From Aphis gossypii (Eukaryota > Arthropoda > Insecta > Hemiptera > Aphididae), in NCBI RefSeq assembly GCF_020184175.1, contig NC_065533.1:19428695-19492694 (forward strand): DNA of 64,000 nt, written 5' to 3'. Shown here piece after piece: positions 38,601 to 50,600 of this stretch. The stretch's first letter is position 1. Each line of letters begins with the position of its first letter. Under the pieces are notes generated by a model, which was not told where the DNA came from, did no database searches, and saw only the letters and a program-made list of their open reading frames with translations. The translations under genes were made by a program, and so were the position numbers.

Positions 38601-41600
38601 ACACAATCGATTTTTAAAGAATTTGATTTTGGTAAAATTTAAATGAAATTTTGAAAAAACTAAAATTGTAGGTATATCTTAAATAAGTTTGCAGTCTATA
38701 TCATTGTTAGCTGTTATGTAATGACAAGATTCTATAAATAGAAACTGTTTAAACAAACACTAAGTAAAACCTACAAGTGGAATTGAGCTGAAAAATCGGG
38801 TTTTTAAAGTTTGGTCATATCTACAAAACACAAATTAATAATAAATTATACGCAGTTTTTTCAATGGATCTGGTTTATTGATTATTGTTTAGATCACTAT
38901 AATTGCATAGTATAAAGAAAAAAATTATTCCAAAGAAACGCAAAAAAGTACTCAATACTTATTGTAGGTACACTTTGCTCTGTTCCACCTAACCTAGCTA
39001 TATGTACAGACAGAAATTTAAAATTCGGTTAACAACGAAGAATGCAAATCGGTTATTTACAGTCCACGTGGTGCATATACTGCATAGATATTCTTATTCG
39101 ACCGGTTAGACATGTCAATTTAACGTGCTATACATTAATGCATTTGTGCAGGTTTATCCAAGTGAATTATACTGTTAACGGATTTTGGCAAATAAGTACA
39201 GTTATACATCTTAATTACGCAATATTTTTTGAGAGAATAATACGTATGAGCCACCAATGAAATATTTGAATTACTTGTTTGAGGTTGAAATTAACAAAAA
39301 AATTCAATTAAAAGTCTTTTATTGAAAACATTTACATAGTATGTTTTGTTAATCCTTCCACGTTGAAAACTAAAACTTATAGATATATAGGTGTAATCTT
39401 TGCTTTGGTTTTTGAAAAATTAATTACATTATAAATTATTAAGAAAAAAACTATGATTTACTTAGTAAATATCGTGCCTTATATATTTTTGAGACCTTGC
39501 CAATATTTATGTAGATGTTAAGTGGTAACTGGCGAAAACGTAATGACATCTCACAGGTTTCTCGTTTCCAACACAAGTGTAGATACCTTTCCCTTTTCCA
39601 CCAGTGTACGTTTCTGTCATAATATATCTTGTCTTTTTCTACTAATAACCGTTTTTACCATTTCCACCAAATTAAATATTAACCGATTTTACGTTTCCAC
39701 CAAAAAAAAAAAAAAAAATGTTTATACTGTCAAAAGCTTGTACTCAGTTGTACACAGCAAGTTTATTTAAAATACTTTTCATATAAAATATATTGTATAA
39801 TATTAAATAGTTAAATAAGTATTTCTATATTAAATAAGTCTATTGAATATAATTACAATTATTTTTGTAAACCAAATGAATAATTTATCAAGCAATAGTA
39901 AGTACATCCTGGACCGGTACAGTCGTACCGAAATCGAAATCTTAAATCCGTCAAATACAAACACGTATTACTTACCAGTTTGTTGTATATATTATATAAA
40001 CATTTTTTTATTGTTCTTTATTATGCTTTATTCAACTGGCTCACGACTTTGGTATTTCTACTAGTAAAAAGTTGCCTAATATTCTTACCTAATAGGTAAA
40101 AATGATTTTATTAAAATGATTAGTAAATTGTTTTTTAATATTTTATTGCATATAAACTTTCTTTGTAACAGCTTTTAAATGTATGTATATATATTGTTTC
40201 CTCGAAACGTAGAATCAGTCAATACCTTTTTTGGTGGAAACATGTTACGCCCGTAACGGCAACAGGTGCATACAATATAACTGCCTAGTGCCTAGGTATG
40301 GGCCTTATGACCTAAATTCTCAATGATTGTATTGTGTAGTGTTAGCACTGTTAGCAGTAACATAAGTACTAACGTTCGGTACAATTGTACAAACATAAAT
40401 CTTGTAAAGATATCTATGTTAAAGCACCGAATAACGAGTACCAAAAATCAATATAAATTTAAACTGCAGGACAATCACTATTAAGGTCACAAGGTTAACG
40501 AGTTGCAAAAATGTACACCTTAATAATTGTTGAATAATTGGTTAATACTAAATAGTACCTATAAGTCACTGTTAACTTTCAAAATGTCTTTATTTCTTTC
40601 CATTTTCAGATTTATAAGTTATGCTGAGTTGATTCAAAATTAATAATATTATATAAACAACGATAGACTCGTGCACATCATTAACCATATGTATCGGCAA
40701 TTGATTTTAAATAATATTTTAATCAAAATTATATGTAACTGCATTTATACTAACCGAAAGCAAAGTAAAATGTACAAAAATTAATTATATAATTGCTATA
40801 TACCTAACACGTTATTTTTGTTTGAAAATAATCATTTTATCGGTAGTTTATAAGGTTACACTCTTTTTTTTTGTTGCTATTTTGTATTTATCTACAAATA
40901 CTACATTATATAAACTATACGCACGAAAATGGAAAAATAGTTTTGATTTTTTTTCAGGCAATTCGTACGGCGTGCCTGCCTAGGTATGTAACGATTAACC
41001 AATAAAATTTCTTTTTTTTTCGGAGTACCAGATAGTATAGCCTATTAAGAATAGTAAACAGTTACTGCAGGTTAGTGGTTTCGTGGAAGCTGTTGCCGTG
41101 ACGGTGATTGTTTCGAGTTACAATAAAATCGAGTAATTTGCGCAGCTTTGTGGCTATATTGCACACTGTCGAATTAGGAATCCGACCAGAGTGCAAGTCA
41201 CAGTCCAGTCTTCGCACCGGACTATTTTATTATTATTATTATTCCTCAGACACCATAATAATAATAATATTATCATACCAACAAGCAACAGCAGCAGCAG
41301 CTGTCAACGACCCGTAGTATACGAATACATATAAACGGGAGTGTAATGTGTGACGGTTTTGCGGTGCTACCGGTTATACCGAGCGCGGACGTATTAGACA
41401 AAACTCAATGGTTAAAATTTATCAGAAATCAGGATCATAATATTATTATTTATAGATTTAGCGAATTTTAATTAAATATTATTATAAGAATTTTTTAATA
41501 TCTATAAAAGGATTCTTATATATGTGTCAATATAAATTATATAATATAATAATTGAGAATATTTTTTATACTATTAATAAAAGTAGAGATACAAAGTTTA

Positions 41601-44600
41601 TTACGATTTATTTCATAAGTATTTTATAGCATAACAAAATTATGTTTATTTTAGCGGGGATTTTTCAAATTTGTTCACAAAAAAAACATGACACTCCAAA
41701 TTAAAATGATTTTCTTTCTATATAGCCAATATGCATTTCACAGAGTGTACCACGAAAGAACTACCTAAATTACAACTCAAAGATTTAAATTTTTAATTTT
41801 ATAATGAAGCGAAAAAAAAGAAATTTTCAATATTATTTTTATTTGTTGTCAAATTAAAGTTGTATTATGTTATTTTTTGTTATTGCCAATACCTAACATT
41901 ATAAATTAGTTTTTGGTTGATTCTTAAAATTACTATCATTATAATCTTCACATAATCAAGTCTTATAAACTTATACGGTTTTAATTGTTTGATATTAGAG
42001 TCTACGATGAATTTAATTTTTTACTGGATGACAATTTTAATTTTTTTTTTTTAATGAATAAGATTGGATAGAATCAATTTGAATTGATATTTAAATTTAT
42101 AATACAATTGAGGATGCTGTTATGTTGTACAAAAAATATCAGCAATTACGTTGGGCATGCACTTGGGCAATTAAAGATACAGTTTTAAAAACAAGACTCA
42201 TTAGAGCATGTCCGACGACAAAGTTTAACATAATATAATAACACATCGATACAATACAACAATAGTATTATAATGTTAAGGTATGACCGCCCCCTACTCC
42301 CGAAAACTTTTTTGTTAAAAAACTGGCGCGATATATTTATTTACTTATCTATAAACTCCTAACATTAATAATCACTATGTATAGTATAATATAATGCAAT
42401 ATAGAAATAATACAAGTAATACAAAAAATCCTAATCTCCTACATTAGTTATACACACGACATAAACTATGATGTTATTTCGTAATAAACACATCTCACAA
42501 ATGTATTATATTTCATACCGAGGTACAAAAATAAACTCCTGATCTGTCAATTATTATTTTATCGCGAAGCGACGATACACATTAGCAACGACGTATGTAA
42601 TGTGTAACTATATAGTTATCAATATAAATGTTAATTATTATGTAATTAAAATAATCGTTTCCACGTGCGCTTACATTTTATATGCTACTTACTAATTATG
42701 TTGTATACATAACACAGTAGTTGTATTGAGAAGTGCGCGGAAAAATTATTTTTGGAGTAATTGTTATTGGTAAAATTAAAATAGTGTCCTACCCCATCCG
42801 CCCACAAACATGACCAAATTATGCCACTGATATTATATACAATGATCATGTCAATCCTTATCTATAGGTGCTTACCTCATATATGTTATTATAACTAATC
42901 CAACGTAACTATACGTGCGTATTGAAGTTATTCGATAAGTTTAATTTGCGTATTTTGAAATTAATATAATATTTTTAAAATAGAAGATCGATCGCATAGA
43001 GCGTGCAATAATATACGTGACGATAAGTCGACACAATGATTTGGATTCTCTTACCTGACGTCGTCCGCGGTTGCGGTTACGCGCGCAGGCGGCGGCGGCG
43101 GCGACAACGGTTGCTGTTGCAGATCGTCCGTGCAGATCTCGGCCTCGGTCTTGGTGTACGTGTCCTGTCTGGTCAACACTTTCCGGTTGAGTTCGGGCGT
43201 GGCAGGCTTGAGACGGGGTATCTTGGACGTGACCGGCGGCGACGTCGCGTCCGCCGCAGCGGCCGCCGTGTAATGATGAAACGAATTGCTCCGTCGGCCG
43301 ATCGTCCCGTAATTAGGCCGGGCGGCCGCGGCCTCCGCCGTAGTGGCCCGGGCGGCCGCCGCGGATTCCGCCGGACCGACACGGGCGGCCGCCGCGGCTT
43401 CCGTTTGCGTGGTACGGTTATGGGCGCCGCGGTCGTCCCTGCAGGCGTCCGTCTGAGTGGCGCGCGTCACCGGCACCGCGACGGGCGGTTTCGCGTCCGT
43501 CGTCGCGTCGGCCGAACACCCGACGTGCTTGAGCGTCGGTTTCGCGGCCACGCTGACGTCGTACGTCCGCGGCTTGGCCGTCACGCCTACCGCGGCCGTC
43601 CTGACGGCCGGCGGCCTGGAAGACTGAGTGCCGACGTTTGCCGTCGTTATCGGCGGCGGCGCCGCCGCCTTCACGGCCACTGCCGCCGCCGCGTCCACCG
43701 CGGTGGCCGGCCGGACGTCGGCGACCGCTGCGGTCTGAGTGTACGCCGCCGAGGTGGCCGCCTTTGCGGCGTCCTTGGTCTGGGTGTGCGCCGCCGTCGT
43801 GGCCGGCTTGGCGGCGGCGTCCGTCTGGGTGTGCACTGCCGCCCCGGGCGGAGGCCGTTCCGTCATCGTGGACGTGTTCACGGAGGTGGTCGACGGTGTG
43901 GTCACTCCCACGTCCCGGCACATGGGTACGCAGTTGACGCCCACCTCTTTGGTGGACACTTTGGTGTTAGCTGCTGGAAACGCTGCCGACGACAGGGACC
44001 ATCCGCCACCGACTGGAAACAAATGATAATAACATATAATAAATTCATGAGTATAAAAAATCAATACGCGCTCGATTATAGTTGTTTAGGCCGAAGTTTT
44101 GGCGTAGACAGCCGGCATAATGTTAAGTGTTAAGGAAGAGGTACCCCGCGGGTCGTTTTGTTTTTTTATTTTTACTGAAAACCATATTCTCTTTACATCG
44201 AACTCAAACTTTAAACAGGTATACAATATTTATGATTAAATCGAAATTTTATCAATATTTCCCGTCGAGTTCAGATTATTATAAGTAAAACTATAGTGTC
44301 GACAAAAACCTAATACAGAGAACTCACGCAAGTATCGCGATGCCGTCTTACAAGCGAAGAATATTGTAAATTTTTCTTCGACAGTTTTGTATAGTTATAT
44401 ATTTAACAGTAAAGAGAATTGACCTACTATCAAATTTAAAGGTCAGAAAACTATATGTGATTATTATGGAATTTTTTACAATATTTTAATTTTTAAGTAA
44501 GTTATAAATAAGCAAAACCTAACAATTTAAAAACTCTCATGACTCGCTACTTAACAATTACAATGTCGTAAAAAGCTATACAGAAACCTTTGTTGAAATT

Positions 44601-47600
44601 AATTCATAAAAAACAATGTAGCCAAAACACATCAAAAAGCATTTATATGGGCGTTAAAAGGTTCCGATGTTTTATGTATAGGTATTTGGTATAACTAAAC
44701 AGAACTTAGACATTTGTGGCATTTTAAATTAATAATAACACTAATTTTTAATAAGGGATGTTTTAATGGTAAATTATCGTAAGTCTGTTTGCACATACGT
44801 ATTATGATATGATATTTTCTTTAGAATTGGTAGGTACTTATAATTAGTATTGTTTTAGCTATGTATCACACTATATTTTCAAAGGCATGTGAAAATCTAG
44901 TCTAATACCGTGGAAAAAGAAAAGTTTTCCAAGGACTCGATACATTATATTAGGTATATGATATTATAAGGCGAGATTGTACGATGAGTTATTGTCTCGT
45001 TTATACGTCAAACTTTTTTTAATTGTTTTAAAACATAATAATATACACGCGCACGCACAAGCGCGCGGCGCATTGCTGCGACCTACTCGTTTGTCCACAA
45101 ACGGCTAATGCGATTCTGTGTGTTTACATGTGTATACTGAAAAATCGGAAAAAAAATATATATACCATACTCGGAGAGTAGTCCCGAGACACGTTGTGCT
45201 TTGTCCCGTGTTAATTATTTATAGTCATTTTGCCTACTACCATATGATGCTATATGCTGCTATTCGTGTTCTTAGGACGCGTGATCCGTATGCGTGCAAC
45301 TTCCCCCCACATCTCTCTCAAAGTACGTACCTATGTATTTTGAAACATATACGAGTATAGTCGATCGTTTGTTCCACCCGTTTTCGAAAACCACTAACTC
45401 AACGACCGTCACGCCAATTTACATATCATACTAAAATTATATAATACATATTATACCTACATATATATATATATGTTAATATAACTCTCTTCCCTACATT
45501 ATCTTGGATTTTGTACTAAGTACATATTTATCAGAAACTAAAAAATTGTATACAAGTATACTAAAGCGAGAATCACAAAAAAAAAAAAGGAAGAACCGAG
45601 GATTAGTTGGGATTACCTATAAGTTAAAATGCATAGTTTTTAGTTTTAAAACCAATGGATTGACAGTTAAATACGAGATTCCTCATAATATGTCTTGTTT
45701 ACTGGAATCTAAAAACAAAATTTAGACGTATTTTTTTATAAAGCGATTTAAGTTCAAATTTTAAGAAATTGAATATTCAAAAGTATAAAAACGATTTTAA
45801 TAATTCTGTTATGAATATAATTTTAGAATTCTGGGTAGAGTGATGTATGTACATTAATTTGTTTGGTTTTTTTTTACATATCATCTTTTATTGAAAATTC
45901 TTAGTTTTTTAACTAGGAGGTTGGTTTCTGAGAAAAAAAATATGAAAAATGAGAATTTTTATACAAAACTGTTTTATTTTTTTTTTTAACAAAATTAATT
46001 CTGTTTTTTATTGTAAATCAAAAAATGAATAACTGTAGAGATTTGAAATTGTTCACCAAACAATTATTGGTATTAAATAGAAGATATTATTTTTCAAAAT
46101 ATTTAATTTATGTTTTATTTATGAAGACATTGTTGATTTTAAGTAAAACAGACTTGAAAATGTAATAAAAAGTTCTTCAGAATAGTTATTTATAATATGC
46201 CAATTAAAAAATATCGAAAATGTATAATTATAGGTATTGTTTTTATAAAAAGAAAACAAAGAACCACAAAAATATTTTATGAGTAGTTAAAATTACAATT
46301 TTAAAGATACATAAGGATATTAAAACTCGTAATACTGTTTTATATTTTCTAACGATTTTTGTTTTATTATTATAATTTAAAAATATTAATCTTAGAAATT
46401 TGAAACATCTCTATATGAAGTACTTAAATTATTATTTACTTTACATAATGATGTTTTTAAATTTTTTTCGTTGATATCGTAAATATTTTTGTATGCGCGA
46501 GAAATATTGATCAATATATTTATTATATAATATATAATATACACAAAACACGTGTGTATCTAATATACCAATACAATATGAGTAAAAAAAAAATATATTT
46601 TTACAAGAAAATTTAGATCAATCTTTTGAGAATAATTCATGTTTGAGATTATATTTTAAAAATAATGTTTAAAAAATATGTGTAAATTACGTGAAAATAT
46701 TATCGCATATTAAATAATAATTAATTATGTAGGTATACATATAAATTTAGAAAATTGTAAATAATGGTTGTGATATTGATAGGTAAGTACATGTCCACAC
46801 AGGCCCGTTAGGCAAGGTGAGGAGGGCGTTTCTCCTTAAAAATATTAAAAATATTAGAAAGACAATGTTTTTTTTTACGTATATATAATGCCTCCCCCTT
46901 AAAAAAAAGTTTGCTTTGCCCCATCTGAAAATTTAGTCTGGCTTTGGGCCTTTGTCCACGTAATATAAACAGATACGTTATATTCTGTTATGTTACTTAT
47001 ATAATTTTGTTTCGTATTATATTTAATTTTAAACATCTGAAAAATGATCATCTGCGCAGACTGTACGTTTGGATATTTATAAAGTTATAAATTATAATAC
47101 CTTTAGTGGCTTCAATACAATTATAAATTTGTTTTATTTCCAAAAATCTAAATAGGTAAAATATAAAATCATCAGCATAGAGTCAGATATAGACATATAG
47201 TTGAACAATATGGAAACCATATTAAGTTAGATATTTGTAAAAAATAATCTGAGCTAAGGTATACCAAATAATATACATATTATAATTCATGTAACAAGTA
47301 CTAAGTTTTTGCTGTTATAGAAAATGTATGATTTTGTATCATAACAATTATTACAATTTTAAAATATTATTATAATTGCATTTAATATATCATTAAAAAT
47401 TAATTATAAATAAAAGAAATTTTTTTCGTACATAAGTAACTTATGGCATTTTTTAACTATATCTGTGATCGGAGAACTTTCAGAACCAAGTGACTTGCAT
47501 AAAACTATGTTTGAGTCTAAATGAACGTGAAAGTTTAATATTTAGTATGATACTATTATTGTATACATGATGATTCACCATGTATGTCTAACCCTATTTT

Positions 47601-50600
47601 TATGATACATTTTCAGATTTTCTACTACAAAATTTTAATTTTTGTAATTTTTAAATTTACATAAAACTTATTAATGTGAAAAATTCTACTATTTATATAA
47701 TAACTAGTTTTTTATTGTTAATTAATAAGTAAATTTTTTTCAGAAGTTTGTATCTCTACAGGACACTTCTTCAGTAGTACAAAAATCTAATGAATTTAAA
47801 AATGTGGTGATGGTATATTTAAAAATTCCAATTATCAGATTTTGAAAAACTGATTTTTTATTGAATTTAAAAAAGGGAGCAAGTATGCTCGACAAATCAC
47901 GTTATATAACCTTATATAAGATTTGAAAATCTGAATATTGACTAAACTTTACCAACTAAAAAATAAAAATATTGAAATAATAACAAGAATGTAAAATGCT
48001 AAATGAATTTTTAAAAAATGCGTAAACCTAAAGACTCTTAAAGCTAGGTTTTAAACCACACATTTACGATCGAATTAAGTTGCAAAACGATTTTTTTTAT
48101 ATTCTTTTTAAAATTTACTCAGTTGATAAACTTAAGTTGAGTTATTTCCATTTTAATAATCCTCGCCTACAAAAAAAAACATAGTCTATAATTTACTATC
48201 AACCATAAATTAGATATGTTATTTAATAAAATGCCCCAGTCCCCGCAAGACACTTTTAAATCACTAATAATTTATTAGTTTTCAACTATTAAAGATACCT
48301 ACCTATATAAATTATAAACATTATTTATTACCTACTTATATTTTAAAATTGTTTTATTATATTATCATAAGATATTTGATACTTGTAAGTACGTTTGATG
48401 TTTATTTTCTTCGTTATGCTTCGTAATGTTAAGTATTTATTTTTTTTTCCGTAATAAGAATACTACAATATTATTATCATCTATAGGTACTAACAGTACT
48501 AATTATGAATATTCATCAGCCTTAAATACTAACATGTAATATGTATACAATATACATGTATAATATATTATATATATTGGCTATTACTTATACACTATTA
48601 TACATATAGACTATATAGTTATTAATTATTATAATACATAAGGGCTGAGTGCCCGACTTATCAAAAATCTTGTTCCCAATTCTTAAAATAAATAAGATAT
48701 ATTTTGACCTATCAAACAAATAGTTATTTTATTTAAATATAGGAACGTAAATATAAAGTTATCTGTTGTTAATTTTGTTCATAGAAAATATTTTAAAAAA
48801 CATTCGAAATTAACTTAAAATAAAAAAATAAAATTGTTTAATAATAAACAAAAAGAAAAAAAGGTAAGAATAAAAATATAGTAATAAATTAATATTAATA
48901 ATCATAAGATGTCATACTATTTTATTGGAAATATATTTATTAAAATATATTGCTAGCATTAATCTTGTGTGGGGAGCGTAATTACATCCGGTGATATTAT
49001 ACTATTATATTAAGACGACCTTCAAGATTTAAAATCCTATTCAAATTGCGTAGGTATAGTAATTTCGGCAAGTGTACAATTTAAGTATGCAAATTCAAAC
49101 CTATCCCATCTAAGCATTAAAAATGTATATTTGTGCGAAAACACTTACCTGTTGCATATTTGTTTGTGTACTCCGATTTCTTGTGTTTGTCTAATTCAGA
49201 GGATAAACGTTGTTTCTCCAAATTCAATGAGGAAACCTGCGCCTGTTTTATACACACAATACAAATCAAAATATTTAATTATATGCATATTGCATTTCTA
49301 AGGTATCATCTACACAAAAATATAAAATATATGCACTTCTTAAAATCCCAAAACAAAATAACTTATAACACGTAAAAATAATAATCTGTTATACAACTGT
49401 GAATGTATTTATCACATACCCGAATTTATATTTTGGTTTTATTAAATGTCATATTATTAATATTATATTTTATACTCGACACGTTGGAAATATAATATTG
49501 TACGTTATTTAAGTAAGAAATTTACTGAAAATACTTCACTATACGAAATATCCAATTATTTTAATAAATGTTCGCAAACAGATTGGAATATTTTTTCTTT
49601 AATAAATGTGTCAATTAAAAATAACTTTGTTTGACAGTGTGGAATCGTTTTAAAATGTATTCTACTCATGAAATATATCACGCTAGAAATAAGCTAGATT
49701 TGAAATTGTATCCCTGTATGCAATCGGAGACCTTTGTTTTCCAACGACACGCAACAAAACCGTCATCGATTTGTTCTACTTATTAACACGTTCACTATGC
49801 TCATAACAACTAATATTGTTACTTAATATTAATAGTAATTATAGATTAAATAATAGTTATTACTTTAAGCATAGGCACCAGCTTAACTTGTTCTTCTAAG
49901 TCTTTGATAATCTCCAAGCTCTTCACCATTTGTTCTCTGATGAGCTGTGAACACCGTGGTTTTAAATACATTAGTGTTATTCCGTACAAATGTGTACTTC
50001 ATTTGTGTGTACAAATTTACTTGGAGTTCGTTATAAGTGTTCAGAGACCGATGCATGGACTGATCAGGCTTGGTGGAATAACCACTACTGCCAGTTGTAT
50101 TGCTCTCAAAGCTACTATCGAGCTTATTGAAATTCGATTCATCACCTTCAACTAAAATTCAAATTTCCAATAACAAATTGCTTCACAGATATTTGATCCT
50201 GTATTCATACATACCCAAGTTTTGATTGGAAAATCCTCTAGGTGGTGGAACGATAGAGTTTGACTGAAACGCCAACTCAAGGGTCTCTTCGAAGTCCATT
50301 AAAGCTCTATCCAGAGAGTCTTGGACGTCAGGAGACGCTCTTGTAACAGCTTCAGAATTCTGAATAAAAAAAGTTTTATATTATTATTAATAATTTAAAA
50401 GTAAATGTAAAATGTACGTTGTATCTGTTTAAAATGAAATTCAAGTGAAAACAAATAAATTATTTACATCTATAAAAATAATGATATAGCATTAATAATT
50501 ACAAATAATTAACTATTCACCAACTATAAATTGTCTACAGATTTAAATACAATTTTAAATTATTAAAAACAATAAATTCAGTTTAAATGATTAAATAAAA

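Larger units (their letters stand above)
24031..43054 (-). other. Kank: Large Kank intron (19 kb)
   Basis: AT-rich throughout, with few supported contents: a decayed Tc1/mariner element (29625-30480), an isolated plus-strand reading frame (37396-37788), TTTCCACCA repeats (39596-40241), a GC-rich island (41040-41400) and a stray hAT end (42785-42829). Simple repeats include (TA)n near 29018-29036 and (CAAA)n near 35484-35510. No further Kank exon is needed to keep the frame. Confidence 0.7.

Noticed and set aside
43036..44133. 365-codon plus-strand open frame, plus further long frames at 43418-43921 (-), 43638-43937 (+) and 43739-44026 (+)
   Set aside because: They overlap the Kank linker exon, whose minus-strand frame is fixed by splice phases on both sides. 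The others are Arg/Gly- or Pro-rich by-products of GC-rich DNA with few stops.
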